Shown here: piece by piece, positions 16,942 through 26,104 of the stretch
Position numbering within the stretch: position 1 is the first letter of the stretch
Layout: each line of letters opens with the position of its first letter
Source: JAXGQD01 sp040766665
GTDB lineage: Bacteria > Bacillota > Clostridia > Saccharofermentanales > Fastidiosipilaceae
NCBI GenBank assembly: GCA_040766665.1
Contig: JAXGQD010000009.1
Span: 1-64,000 of the forward strand
Length of the DNA stretch: 64,000 bases
Direction: 5' to 3'
The notes under the pieces: model-generated
What the model saw: only the letters and a program-made list of their open reading frames with translations
Told to the model about the DNA's origin: nothing
Databases searched by the model: none
Made by a program: the position numbers and the translations under genes

Positions 16942-18741
16942 ATGATAGAAGGAAAAAGACAGTCTAAGTTTGCTAAAAGTGCTGGAATAATCCTCGCACT
17001 TTGCTGCTTATTCTTGATGTTTTCTCCTCTTCCCAAGGTTCATGCTGAAGGGGAGCTGCGCCTCAGCGCCTCTCATGAATCGGTACTCCTTGAGCCCGGA
17101 GCAGCGGCTACTATTAATGTCAATTACAGCAGTGACGTCTCTGTCAGAATTGTCAATGTCACGTTGAATAACCAGGAAGCACAAAGTTTCACTGTCCAAA
17201 ATGTGCTCAGCCCCTCGATCAATGCGAACACGGGTGGCTTATTGGGCAGCATCAACATTACCGCTCCCAGCGTCTATTCCACCGGTAATTTGGTGGTGAC
17301 GGCAACGGCTGAGAATGCCGATAGCCCGGGTCCCGTGTTTAGCGCACAATTATTAATCCCTGTTGCCGTTAATCTGCCTCCTCCCGGAGAAACGGACCCG
17401 AATGCCACGGCAGAAACAGCCGCAGTCCCTGCTGAGACCATACCCAGTGCTGCCGAAGAAGCAGGGCTGGTTCTTGAGCCGGGAAGCGGGCTGACTCTGT
17501 CTCTCAAATTAAACGGTGTCGGCAATCCGGTGACGGTTAATGTCAGCGAGAATCGCCCCGAAACCGTTCCGGACGGGTATAGTGAAGTTGTCGCAGAGAT
17601 TCAGGCACAAAATGTTATCACCTATAAGAAGGCCGGTCGTTTACCCTTGGTTTATGTCAGTTTAGTGGCGGATGGGCCGGAATCGCTCTACGCTGTAGAT
17701 GCGCAAGGCGGCAATGCCTATCGCTTTTATCCTGATATCTACACGACAATCGGCGGCCAATCTGCCATTGTCACCTCTATAACCGAAACAGCTCCTACAC
17801 CGGATTTGGTAAGCCAAAGCCTGGATATTAACGGTCTAACCACCAGCTCCTGGGTGGGAGAAATTAAAGGTGAGGAATACACCGTTATTCGCGCTGAGGT
17901 GGAAGGTAAAACTTCAGACCTTTATCGTTATGAAACGGCAGCCGATGGCAGTGCCACGCTTAGCCTCTTCAATTATGCCAATATCATCAACCCACCTTCA
18001 CCGACTCCTGTTCCCACAACGGCTCCGACACAATCGGGCGAAAGCACCACTGCTGCAGCCAAAGCTGAATCAGGTGGCTCTTCGGTGGATTGGTTTTTTT
18101 GGGGACTCCTGCTGCTATTCCTTGCTTTGCTGGCCGGGTTAGCGCTGATCTTTTTATACAACAGGAGAAAGCGTCAACCTATGGACTACCGCTTAAATGC
18201 GCAGCATTATGATTCGCCAAGTACAGCGCAGCGTTCAAGAAACAGCAGAAGCGGCTATCCAGCCGCAAGCCATCCTCAGGCACGAAAAAAGGGTATACAA
18301 CTGAGAGAGTTGACACCTAATGATTTTGACGATGTGGACCGATATTTTGCCGAGCGCCGAGAACAGCCCCAGCGTCGCAATATCGATCCGGCCGCACGTT
18401 CAGGAGTCAGAAAACCACGCATAGAAGAGTATAAACCTCAACAAAATGCGACTGAGCGCTATGCCAACGGTGGTAGTTCAGGCAGTAGACGCAATGCTGC
18501 ACCGAGTCGCGGACAAGAGAGCAGAGGCCGCGAGCGGAACGCACGCGAACGCAATCCTTATCGCAGTTACTATAAGCCGCAGTCAGATCTGGATAATTAT
18601 TACGGGACGAGCGGACGCGGTCGTTCGAATTCCGGTTCTCCACACTCACAAAATCCACCCCCGATCAAACGCGTCACGCATGACGAAGTTTATTTTGATT
18701 CGGGACGAGAAAGCGGTAAACCGCCCTATGGAAAAAACTGA
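16942..18741 (+). CDS. Unrecognised secreted protein with single membrane anchor and basic cytoplasmic tail
   Basis: I do not recognise this 599-residue protein. It has an N-terminal signal peptide (KRQSKFAKSAGIILALCCLF, likely cut after VHA near residue 35). The first 110 extracellular residues are Asn/Val/Ser-rich with beta-sandwich character. A Pro/Thr/Ala-rich linker follows near 145-170, a second folded part to about 350, and a Pro/Thr linker to about 380. One membrane helix lies at about 384-408, then NRRKRQ. The last 190 residues are Arg-, Ser-, Asn- and Tyr-rich and look disordered. The topology suggests an envelope protein with an exposed head and a charged cytoplasmic tail. The GtrA-like gene overlaps its end by 14 bp. 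Confidence 0.8.
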   Translation: MIEGKRQSKFAKSAGIILALCCLFLMFSPLPKVHAEGELRLSASHESVLLEPGAAATINVNYSSDVSVRIVNVTLNNQEAQSFTVQNVLSPSINANTGGLLGSINITAPSVYSTGNLVVTATAENADSPGPVFSAQLLIPVAVNLPPPGETDPNATAETAAVPAETIPSAAEEAGLVLEPGSGLTLSLKLNGVGNPVTVNVSENRPETVPDGYSEVVAEIQAQNVITYKKAGRLPLVYVSLVADGPESLYAVDAQGGNAYRFYPDIYTTIGGQSAIVTSITETAPTPDLVSQSLDINGLTTSSWVGEIKGEEYTVIRAEVEGKTSDLYRYETAADGSATLSLFNYANIINPPSPTPVPTTAPTQSGESTTAAAKAESGGSSVDWFFWGLLLLFLALLAGLALIFLYNRRKRQPMDYRLNAQHYDSPSTAQRSRNSRSGYPAASHPQARKKGIQLRELTPNDFDDVDRYFAERREQPQRRNIDPAARSGVRKPRIEEYKPQQNATERYANGGSSGSRRNAAPSRGQESRGRERNARERNPYRSYYKPQSDLDNYYGTSGRGRSNSGSPHSQNPPPIKRVTHDEVYFDSGRESGKPPYGKN

Positions 18742-19345
18742 GCGCAGGCTGCAGCAGCTCATCAGTCTGAGCTATTTGCTTTTTATCGTTGCTGCTGCCG
18801 TTTTTGCCCATCAACAGCTTCCTCAAGTCTCTATTCCCATGCTGATTTTGCTTGCAGTCCTGGCTTTAATTATCGGTGAACTGGCCATTTTTAAATTGCC
18901 CAAGGCAATTGTTTTCTATATTTTTTTTGGCGTCCTGACTACCTTGGTTGCGCAGCTGAGCTTTAATGGGACCAACTGGCTGATATCCGGCTCTTTAAGC
19001 GGTAAAGGCGGCTTCTGGTGGCTGATCCCGCAAACGGTGTCCTGGATTTTGGCGGTGCTTTTTGCCTTTATTACCAACCGCTATTTTGTCTTTAATGCAG
19101 AACAAGGCCAGTTCTGGCCGGAACTGCGCCGCTTTTTTATCGCCCGTTTGGGCAGTGGCATCTTTGTGGAATACTTAGGTATGCTCATTCTGGTCAATCT
19201 TATTGCCATGCCGGAAAGCTGGGCGAAGTTACTGACTTCAATCATTGTTGTCATTGTCAATTATGTAGTCAGTAAACTATTTGTTTTTAGGAAAAACAGT
19301 CAGGCAGCGGTACCCGGCACAAGCAAACAGGTAAAAGAGAAATAG
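18728..19345 (+). CDS. GtrA-like membrane protein
   Basis: The 205-residue protein has about six hydrophobic segments. The C-terminal two-thirds matches the GtrA/DPMS family, seen in WILAVLFAFITNRYFVF and NYVVSKLFVFRK; the first two helices are extra. GtrA proteins are associated with moving lipid-linked sugars across the membrane or with cell-wall polymer modification. The start at 18728 lies within the end of the secreted-protein gene, so the two are translationally coupled and may work together; that link is inferred. Confidence 0.8.
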   Translation: MEKTERRLQQLISLSYLLFIVAAAVFAHQQLPQVSIPMLILLAVLALIIGELAIFKLPKAIVFYIFFGVLTTLVAQLSFNGTNWLISGSLSGKGGFWWLIPQTVSWILAVLFAFITNRYFVFNAEQGQFWPELRRFFIARLGSGIFVEYLGMLILVNLIAMPESWAKLLTSIIVVIVNYVVSKLFVFRKNSQAAVPGTSKQVKEK

Positions 19346-19356
19346 AGGACCAAAAC

Positions 19357-20789
19357 GTGGAATACAACGAAGTAATACAGTATATGAATAAACGTTGGAA
19401 ATCCGATATGAAACTTGGCCTCTCGCGGGTTAAAGCCTTATTGGCTGAACTGGGTCATCCGGAAAAACAACTGCGTTTCATCCATGTGGCTGGTACGAAC
19501 GGTAAAGGTTCAACGGTTACGGCGATAGCCAGTATTTTGGCTGCGGCGGACTACAAAGTGGGAGTCTATACTTCTCCGTATCTGGAGCGTTTCACCGATC
19601 GTATTCGTATTTTAAATGGCAAAAGCAGCCTGGCACAGCGTCTGCAGGATAGTTCAGCCGGTGAGATAGCTCAGGATACCGTAGCCGCTTTGTTTACGGA
19701 AATCCTTGCAGCCTGTGATCGCATCAGGGCTAGGGCGGTGAGGAGGCTTCCGAGTTCGAGGTTCTCACTTCAGCAGCCATATTGTATTTTTATCGCGAGT
19801 CTTGTGAGGTGGTGGTGCTGGAAACAGGGCTGGGAGGCAGACTTGACGCAACCAATGCTATTGACTTCGCTGAGGTGACAGTAATTACCGCCTTATCCTA
19901 CGATCATTGCCAAATATTGGGCAACAGTATGGGTGAAATCGCCATGGAAAAAGCGGCGATTATCAAGAAAGGGACAAAAGCGGTCTGCCTATATGATCCC
20001 TATGCAGCAAGTCTAAATCCCGACGATGCGGAAGTGATACTGCAAGTAGTAGGGCAAAAAGCAGCCGATTGTGGCGCGCCCCTCATTGTCGTACGTAAGG
20101 ATGATATACGGGAATTACATGTGGATCCATCTAGCCAAAGCTTTTTTCTCACTGGTTTTGAGGCTCCGTTCCATCTCCCGCTGCAAGGTGCACATCAACA
20201 ACTCAATGCAGCCTTAGCCATACAAGCCATTAAACAGTTTGAGCCTAAGCTGGCCAGACATGCAGTCATTGACAGCGGCTTGCGCGCCATGTGCTGGCCC
20301 GGCCGCATGGAGATGATGAGTCAAGACCCGCTGATTATTTTGGATGGGGCGCATAACCCACAAGCGGCAAAAGCTTTATGTGAAAGCGTCAAGCATTTGT
20401 ATCCACATAAGCGCTTTGTCTTGCTTTTTGCCGTCTTGGGCGATAAGGATTATGCGGAGATGCTGGAATACCTACGCTTGGGCTTAGCCGATCAAATTAT
20501 AGGCATTGTTTGTACAGCAGCCGGCACCAAACGTGATTTACCGTTATCGGACTTGGCTGAGCTTTTCAAGAAGACTTGGACGAGTGAAAAGGAGCTTGCT
20601 ATAATTGAACGAATCTCTCAGAAGGAAGCCCTGTCAGAAGCGCTAAAAATGGCGAAAGATGCGAACGCCGGTTTACTGGTATGCGGTTCACTCTACTTGG
20701 TGAGTAGCATCCGTGCTCTGCTTAAAGAGACCGAGCTTTTGAAGATGGAAGTACACGAAAAGACCATCTTGGGTCTTAACGGAGGATGA
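19357..20789 (+). CDS. folC: Folylpolyglutamate/dihydrofolate synthase, frame broken once
   Basis: FolC adds glutamate to folates using ATP. The first part (GTG start 19357) has the P-loop HVAGTNGKGSTVTAIASIL and YTSPYLERFTDRIRI. From about 19737 the protein continues in another frame: EEASEFEVLTSAAILYFYR, VVVLETGLGGRLDATNAID, LSYDHCQILG and ILDGAHNPQAAKAL. Merging the frames gives a normal protein of about 475 residues with nothing missing. A single-base indel around 19733-19740 explains the break; sequencing error is the simplest cause. It is followed after 4 bp by thrC. Confidence 0.88.
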
Positions 20790-20793
20790 ACCC

Positions 20794-22296
20794 ATGTTTT
20801 ATATCAGCACACGCGGTGAGGAAACCCGCTACACGGCCTCTCAAGCCATACTTAAAGGAATAGCCACCGACGGTGGACTCCTGGTTCCGGAAGACATTCC
20901 TCAATTTGGTTCAACTGAGATTGAACAATTATGTCAACTTTCTTTCCCGGCACGCGTAGCCTTTGTTTTAGCGCGTTTTCTTACGGATTACACGGAAGCT
21001 GAGCTGCGCGATTATACCGAACAGGCCTATAGCGAAGAAAAATTCGGCGAAGCAGCCTGCCCCTTAGTGCAGCTGAACAAATACAACAATAAATATTTTA
21101 TGCTGGAGCTGTGGCATGGTCCCACTGCGGCATTTAAAGATATGGCTTTACAGCTTTTGCCCTACTTAATGACGGCTGCGGTAAAAAAGAACGGCAACAC
21201 GTCCGAAATTGTTATTCTGACTGCGACTTCTGGAGATACGGGTAAGGCTGCCTTGGAAGGCTTTAAGAATATTCCCGGCACACAGGTTGTGGTTTATTAT
21301 CCTAAGGGTGGTGTATCGAAAGCCCAAGAGCTGCAAATGCGCACGACAGACGGTGATAACTGCCATGTGATTGCTGTTGAAGGTTCTTTTGATGATGCAC
21401 AAAGCGGAGTGAAGCAGATTTTTGCCGATCGTACGCTGAATGAACGCTTAAACGCTCAAGGTATTGAACTGTCTTCGGCCAATTCGATTAATTGGGGCCG
21501 CTTAGTTCCACAGATTGCCTACTATTGGTCGGCTTAGTGCGACATGCTTAATGCAGAGTACGTTCAAAAATCGGATATGGTGAATTTCGCCGTGCCGACC
21601 GGAAATTTTGGTAATATTCTGGCTGCTTGGTACGCCAATCAGATGGGTTTACCGGTAGGCAAGCTGGTCTGTGCTTCAAATCGCAATAATGTACTTTCCG
21701 ACTTCCTGGCTAACGGCAGTTACAGCATCAAGCGTCCGTTTTATCAGACCGTGACTCCTTCTATGGATATCTTGATCTCTTCGAATTTGGAACGCTTGCT
21801 CTTCGAACTGTCTTATCAAAATGCATCCTATATCAAAGAACGCATGGATAAATTGACTGAAAGCGGAGTTTACAGTGTCGGTCCGGAGATGATGAAACGC
21901 TTACACGAAAAGTTTGTCGGAGGATTCACCGATGACCGTGGCTCGGTACGGACCATCCAAGAAGTTTATGATGAATTCGACCACGTCATTGATCCGCATA
22001 CCGCCGTCGCCTTTAATGTCTACAAACGCTATGAACAGCGTTCTAAAGACGAGAGTCCGGTCGTGTTTGTGGCAACAGCCAGCCCGTTTAAATTTCCGGC
22101 TACTGTTGCTCAAGCAATCTTTCCCACACAAGCTGCTTTTGATGACGAGCTGCTCTTGCTAAGACCGCTTTCTGATGAGAGTGGCTTGGAAATTCCTGAT
22201 GGTCTGAAAGATTTGTCAGAACGCCCGATTTTGCATGATAAAGTTGTGCAAATTGCAGGCATGAAAGAGGACTTGTTAGCGCTTCTGTCACGATAA
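20794..22296 (+). CDS. thrC: Threonine synthase, interrupted by an in-frame TAG
   Basis: Threonine synthase converts O-phosphohomoserine to threonine with PLP. The PLP lysine is Lys115 in HGPTAAFKDMALQLLP, with TATSGDTGKAALEGF and VPTGNFGNILAA further on. A TAG at 21535-21537 interrupts WSAYCDML-like sequence where relatives have Tyr, so TAC or TAT to TAG is a one-base change. The frame stays the same on both sides and the rest is complete (about 500 residues). It is either a recent nonsense mutation or a base error. The last 14 bp of the gene are part of the 87-bp repeat flanking the adjacent insertion sequence. Confidence 0.88.
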
Positions 22297-22369
22297 AGTG
22301 AAAGTTTCACAATCGTTCAGAATTGAGGCAAATTATGCCCACATTCTGTGCCAAGTTTCGGGTCATAAT
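22283..22369 (+). repeat. 87-bp direct repeat, left copy (IS target duplication)
   Basis: Identical over 87 bp to 24349-24435. It starts inside the end of thrC and stops exactly where the insertion sequence begins. Very long target duplications are a known property of IS1634-type elements. Confidence 0.9.
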
Positions 22370-22396
22370 CCTGTCTTTGACAGCTCGTGCAGATAA

Positions 22397-22438
22397 AATC
22401 CCTCGAATCGCCCGTATTATCAGGCGAAACGAGGGATT
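22397..22438 (-). terminator. Strong hairpin behind the transposase gene
   Basis: A 9-bp outer stem (AATCCCTCG/CGAGGGATT) and an inner 5-bp stem (TCGCC/GGCGA) enclose a 10-nt loop, just inside the left end of the element and after the transposase stop. Confidence 0.7.
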
Positions 22439-22463
22439 ATTACATGGTTATATTTTGCACAAT

Positions 22464-24191
22464 CTAACGTTTCTTGCTTTGTTTAATGACCTTGCCTATC
22501 TGACTCATGCCCAGGATCTCGTAATCCGTATAGAAACCGGCGGTATCGTGCAGAGCATCCGTGAGATCGCTTCTGGTATAAGCGGGTACATAGCCTTCTT
22601 GGGGTATTTTGAGAAAGGACATTTTACGCAGTGTTTTGGTGATGTCTTCACAGGTGAAAGCTTCGCCTAATTTCTTCTCCAAGAAGCGAAAGACATAGAG
22701 CGCTAGAAAGCAGGTCATGAAGTGTGCGGTGATCCTGTCGTCTCTGGAGAGGAAGACCGGCCTGGCTTTAAACTCCGACTTCATAATCCTGAAGCTCTCT
22801 TCCATTTCCCACCGTTGACGATTCACTTTGAGGATAAGGCCCGCATCGTCTTCCAAATTCGTTGCTGAGCAGTAGAAACCGTCGTATTGAGCCTCATTTT
22901 GGATTTTCTCCTTGCTGACATACGTGTGTGAGGTTTCACAGATGGATCCGTCCTCATCAATGTAGAGTTGCTGGGCAAAACGAGCCGGGTCATTAACTCC
23001 CTTACGGGAAGCTCTACCGCTGTCTACCATCTTACTAGCTCTGCTTACTTGCTTTAAGCGAATCGCCTGAGTGTAGGCCATGTACTTAAGCGAGAAGGTG
23101 ACGATGTATCTTTGTTCGAGCCCCTGCTCATTGAACCACCGTTCCTTGTAGAAGATCTTGTCCCAGTACTTCTCTTGTAGGGCTTTGTCTTTCCTGATGT
23201 CATCGAGATTGTAAGATCTCCGGTCACCAAAGAGCTTCCAAGCCTCAGGCGCAAGAGCCCATTGCTTCTGATAAGCTTTGAGCTTCTTCAAGGACTGCGT
23301 GGTAATAAAGGCACGGTCTTGAATGCTGTTAAACTTCCGGTTGGCTAACGATGAGAGCCCGGCATCGGTACAGACCACAAAGCGTGAGGTGTCAAAATCT
23401 CTTATAATCTGCTGCTCGAGAGGCTTTAAGGTCTGCTGCTCATTGGTGTTTCCCGGATGCAGACAAAAAGCTAAAGGAATCCCGTCCGCATCCATAAATA
23501 GTCCCATTTGGACGATGGGATTAGGTCTGTTCTCCTTGCTCCTACCATACTGCTTTAAGCCCTCTTCTTCTTCGAGTTCAAAGAAGAAATTGGTACAGTC
23601 GTAAAAGAGAATGTTGTCCTTGCGCTTCAAGACCTTCTTTGAATTCTTGTAAAGCTCACTTTGGATAAATTCATTCTCCCTGGCCAAGACCTCCAAGGCA
23701 CGGTAGGTATCATGCGACTCGAAGCCAGGGGGTTCCAAGAGTCCTTTGGCCTCCTCATAGGTCGCCCTCTTGGATTTGGGAAACAAGATCCGTCCGTAGA
23801 CTAAGACCCGTAGGATGTCATTCAAGTCATACTCAAACTTATACTTGTCGGAAATCTTCTGACAGATCTTGTCTAAGCCTAAGTCGTAGTAGATCTTCTG
23901 TAAGAAGAGATAACCGCCTTGAAAGAGCGCTTCATTGCCCTTGTTGAGCTTGCCTGAGGGATTGTAGCTAACAACAATCCTCCTCATCTTTGTTCTCTTC
24001 TCTTCAAGCGTCATCGTCTTAGCAAGTTCACGCCCCCAAGCGATGGGGTCTTCATGAACCCGCGAAAGCTCTTCGAGCGTCCCTAGCTTCTCTACAACCC
24101 TGTTAGACCTCTTGCCGGTCACGGAGTCATAAGTCGACTCGACAATATAGAGCGAAGGAGCCTTTTTACTGCCGGCAATTTGTAGTCTCAT
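22464..24191 (-). CDS. IS1634-family DDE transposase
   Basis: A 575-residue transposase. Seen are an N-terminal domain (SKKAPSLYIVESTYDSVTGK), the first catalytic Asp region ILFYDCTNFFFE, the GLFMDADGIPLAFCLHPGN stretch, a second Asp in FVVCTDAGLSS, and QRWEMEESFRIMKSEFKARPVF carrying the DDE glutamate. These match the IS4-superfamily group with IS1634/IS1549. It appears intact and is the only gene of the element. Confidence 0.92.
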   Translation of the reverse strand: MRLQIAGSKKAPSLYIVESTYDSVTGKRSNRVVEKLGTLEELSRVHEDPIAWGRELAKTMTLEEKRTKMRRIVVSYNPSGKLNKGNEALFQGGYLFLQKIYYDLGLDKICQKISDKYKFEYDLNDILRVLVYGRILFPKSKRATYEEAKGLLEPPGFESHDTYRALEVLARENEFIQSELYKNSKKVLKRKDNILFYDCTNFFFELEEEEGLKQYGRSKENRPNPIVQMGLFMDADGIPLAFCLHPGNTNEQQTLKPLEQQIIRDFDTSRFVVCTDAGLSSLANRKFNSIQDRAFITTQSLKKLKAYQKQWALAPEAWKLFGDRRSYNLDDIRKDKALQEKYWDKIFYKERWFNEQGLEQRYIVTFSLKYMAYTQAIRLKQVSRASKMVDSGRASRKGVNDPARFAQQLYIDEDGSICETSHTYVSKEKIQNEAQYDGFYCSATNLEDDAGLILKVNRQRWEMEESFRIMKSEFKARPVFLSRDDRITAHFMTCFLALYVFRFLEKKLGEAFTCEDITKTLRKMSFLKIPQEGYVPAYTRSDLTDALHDTAGFYTDYEILGMSQIGKVIKQSKKR

Positions 24192-24281
24192 GCTTAAGTA
24201 CCACCCTCAGAAAGATGGTAGAAGCGTAGCACATTGTGAGAGATTGTGCAAGTATAAGAAGAGAAAATTTGACATAAAAAT

Positions 24282-24297
24282 GAGCCGTTTACGGCTC
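24282..24297 (-). terminator. Inward-blocking terminator near the IS right end
   Basis: GAGCCG-TTTA-CGGCTC followed on the minus strand by A-TTTTT. It lies upstream of the transposase and would stop transcription entering from outside, a common IS safeguard. Confidence 0.65.
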
Positions 24298-24348
24298 TGT
24301 TGTCACATCTCTAAACTTTAATGACCTGGACTGACTGTCAAACTCCCG

Positions 24349-24435
24349 TTCTGTCACGATAAAGTGAAAGTTTCACAATCGTTCAGAATTGAGGCAAATT
24401 ATGCCCACATTCTGTGCCAAGTTTCGGGTCATAAT
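24349..24435 (+). repeat. 87-bp direct repeat, right copy (IS target duplication)
   Basis: Identical to 22283-22369, including the duplicated end of thrC with its stop codon. Confidence 0.9.
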
Positions 24436-24499
24436 GTACTTGTACGAGGCAGAAGTACAACAAGAGCAATTCATTTCTTTTTCATTTACCTTCCTCCAG

Positions 24500-24527
24500 T
24501 CAGGATTCCGAGCGATCGGAGTCCTGA
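24500..24527. terminator. 12-bp hairpin between thrC side and ydcF-like gene
   Basis: TCAGGATTCCGA pairs with TCGGAGTCCTGA with one wobble position and a GCGA tetraloop. It lies between convergent thrC (before the IS insertion) and the YdcF-like gene and probably terminates one or both. T tracts are poor. Confidence 0.5.
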
Positions 24528-24545
24528 ATTGGTTTGGGGAGGTTT

Positions 24546-25304
24546 TTAGTTGAAATCCTTACTCCAAGTGCTTTGTCCGGGTATCTCCGTGATGGGCAAA
24601 AGCTCCCCGTTTTCTGCAGGTAACCTCCTAGTGATTTGTGTTTCAATAAATGCTTTGACACGCGCCAGACTTTCGCGCAACGCATCGTAGTCGAGACTGT
24701 AGTCCGTGGGATTAGCAACCGGGCAGGTATAAAAATTCAAATGCAGGGATTCGGCTATATAGGCCGCTCGATATGCATGGTATTCCTGTGTACAGATAAT
24801 TAGCGATGGGACCTGATAAATCATCTTGGCCCGAAAAAGCGAGTCATAAGTGTCATAACCGGCGTGGTCTAAATAAATATCTTCAGCAGGTATGCCTTGT
24901 TCCAGAAGATAGAGTCGCATGGTGTTGGCTTCATCATAGCTTTCCGTAGCGTGGTCTCCTGACGCAAGAATAGTTTTGACCTTGCCCGTTTTATAAAGCG
25001 TGATTGCCATATCCAAGCGTTCCTGTAGCATACGCGAGGGTACCAGATCCGCATAAGCCTGAGCTCCCAAGACCAATGCTGTGTATGTTTCGGGGACCTG
25101 CTCGGGATCATAAAAGCTGGCTCGGCCAATCTGGCGGATTCGCCATTGTAAGGCTAAGAACAGCAGGGTAAAAGCGAGCAGGAGAAGCAGAAAAGTGATT
25201 AAAAGTTTACGGAAAAATCTTTTCCCGCTGCCTTTCTGATGCTTTATTGTTTTATCCTCGATTGTTTTATCCTCGGCAAAACGCGCAGGTCTAAAAGATG
25301 TCAA
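24546..25304 (-). CDS. YdcF/SanA-like membrane protein (DUF218)
   Basis: The 252-residue protein has one N-terminal membrane helix (about 33-55) and an extracytoplasmic DUF218 domain with TALVLGAQAYADLVPSRML, ILASGDHATESYDEANTM, IYLDHAGYDTYDSLFRAK and ICTQEYHAYRAAYIAES. SanA-type proteins affect envelope permeability and vancomycin exclusion; the chemistry is not settled. A hairpin lies after its stop and the tRNA-Ala gene lies upstream on the same strand. Confidence 0.85.
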   Translation of the reverse strand: MTSFRPARFAEDKTIEDKTIKHQKGSGKRFFRKLLITFLLLLLAFTLLFLALQWRIRQIGRASFYDPEQVPETYTALVLGAQAYADLVPSRMLQERLDMAITLYKTGKVKTILASGDHATESYDEANTMRLYLLEQGIPAEDIYLDHAGYDTYDSLFRAKMIYQVPSLIICTQEYHAYRAAYIAESLHLNFYTCPVANPTDYSLDYDALRESLARVKAFIETQITRRLPAENGELLPITEIPGQSTWSKDFN

Positions 25305-25367
25305 AATTTCGTTCTCCCGTGCTCACAAACTTATTCAGGCAAGTCTGTCTGTTCAATCTAAAGATTG

Positions 25368-25393
25368 AAAAAGCTCCCCGAAAGGAGCTTTTT
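25368..25393 (-). terminator. Terminator of the tRNA-Ala gene
   Basis: A 10-bp stem (AAAAAGCTCC/GGAGCTTTTT) with a 6-nt loop, 5 bp past the tRNA 3' end. It has U tracts on both strands and is probably bidirectional. Confidence 0.85.
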
Positions 25394-25398
25394 CGTCT

Positions 25399-25475
25399 TG
25401 GTGGACCCGAAGGGGCTCGAACCCTCGACCTCCGCGATGCGAACGCGGCGCTCTCCCAGACTGAGCTACGAGCCC
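25399..25475 (-). tRNA. tRNA-Ala (anticodon CGC), CCA encoded
   Basis: The complementary strand folds as a full 77-nt cloverleaf: 7-bp acceptor stem, D arm GCTC/GAGC, anticodon stem CCGCG/CGCGG with loop TTCGCAT, T arm GAGGG-TTCGAGC-CCCTT, discriminator A and encoded CCA. The anticodon CGC reads GCG codons. The G3-U70 wobble pair, the main alanine identity element, is present. Confidence 0.95.
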
Positions 25476-25594
25476 AAGACGGCTCATTATAGTCCCACTG
25501 CAAAAAAACTGTCAATTATTGCTCAGTAAAAATTGTCACAGCACAATTGTCACACCAGATGGGCGGTTGCGACGCCGCTCTGCACAGTTAGGTG

Positions 25595-25620
25595 GTCGCT
25601 TTGCTAAGGCTGGTTGCGAC
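25595..25620. repeat. REP-like palindromic repeat, copy 2 (26 bp)
   Basis: GTCGC-N16-GCGAC followed by ACCGCC. A further half-copy (GTTGCGACGCCGCT) lies just upstream, around 25566-25579. Confidence 0.6.
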
Positions 25621-25657
25621 ACCGCCTTCGCCTTTATTTGAGGGAGTAGGGGTTCTG

Positions 25658-25857
25658 ACTACAGTTTTTTCGTTTGTACAAACATTTTCTTCGAAAAGGC
25701 CTTCAAAATCTATGATTTCAGGGTTTTACTACATTTTTGACGATTCTGCAAAGAGCCGTTTGTCGAAACGAAAAAAGTGTAGTTGAAATCACTGAATGAC
25801 AGTGCAAGAGCCTCGATTCAGAACTGTGTGTTTGTACAAACGTAAAAAGTTGCAGTA
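25658..25857. repeat. MITE-like inverted-repeat element (about 200 bp), AT-rich
   Basis: The left end 25658-25683 (ACTACAGTTTTTTCGTTTG then TACAAAC) and right end 25830-25857 are inverted copies with a few mismatches. A third inverted copy lies inside at 25758-25783. Each outer end contains the perfect 12-bp palindrome GTTTGTACAAAC. No gene is supported in it. Confidence 0.6.
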
Positions 25858-25878
25858 GGGGAAGGGGATTTACTAATC

Positions 25879-25903
25879 GTCGCGTTGCTTGGGCGCTTGC
25901 GAC
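25879..25903. repeat. REP-like palindromic repeat, copy 3 (25 bp)
   Basis: GTCGC-N15-GCGAC with centre GTTGCTTGGGCGCTT, followed by ATCGCT. Confidence 0.65.
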
Positions 25904-25947
25904 ATCGCTAAAATTCGGCAAAATTTCCGCTAATCCAAACCAGTCAT

Positions 25948-25969
25948 CACATCCCCGGAAATAATGTCC
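25948..25969. repeat. Fragment of the MITE-like element (one end only)
   Basis: CACATCCCCGGAAATAATG followed by TCC matches the terminal repeat of the elements at 12275-12471 and 40925-41127. No partner end is nearby, so this is a remnant. Confidence 0.55.
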
Positions 25970-25975
25970 ATTTCT

Positions 25976-26019
25976 ATTGAAGTGAGATTGAAGTGTGATT
26001 GAAGTGAGATTGAAGTGAG
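25976..26019 (+). repeat. Four tandem 11-bp repeats
   Basis: ATTGAAGTGAG is repeated four times without gaps; the second unit has one change (ATTGAAGTGTG). It lies about 85 bp before the ABC exporter start and may be a regulatory array or simple slippage product. Confidence 0.8.
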
Positions 26020-26104
26020 AGAAAACGGTATCGACTGTATCGAATGAATTGAGACTAATGTTACAATTACCTGAATAAAAACTAATAAGATTCAGAGGTA
26101 CTCT

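Larger units (their letters stand above)
22370..24348 (-). mobile_element. Insertion sequence, IS1634 type, 1979 bp
   Basis: The element lies between perfect 87-bp direct repeats. Its ends form imperfect inverted repeats about 23 bp long that share TTTGACAG and a CAG a few bases inward. It encodes one transposase on the minus strand and has hairpin terminators near both ends. Size and single long transposase fit the IS1634 group of the IS4/IS1182-like DDE elements. The intact transposase and perfect duplications suggest a recent insertion. Confidence 0.88.

Noticed and set aside
25976..26019. CRISPR-like array
   Set aside because: The 11-bp units are contiguous without spacers and there are no cas genes in the window.
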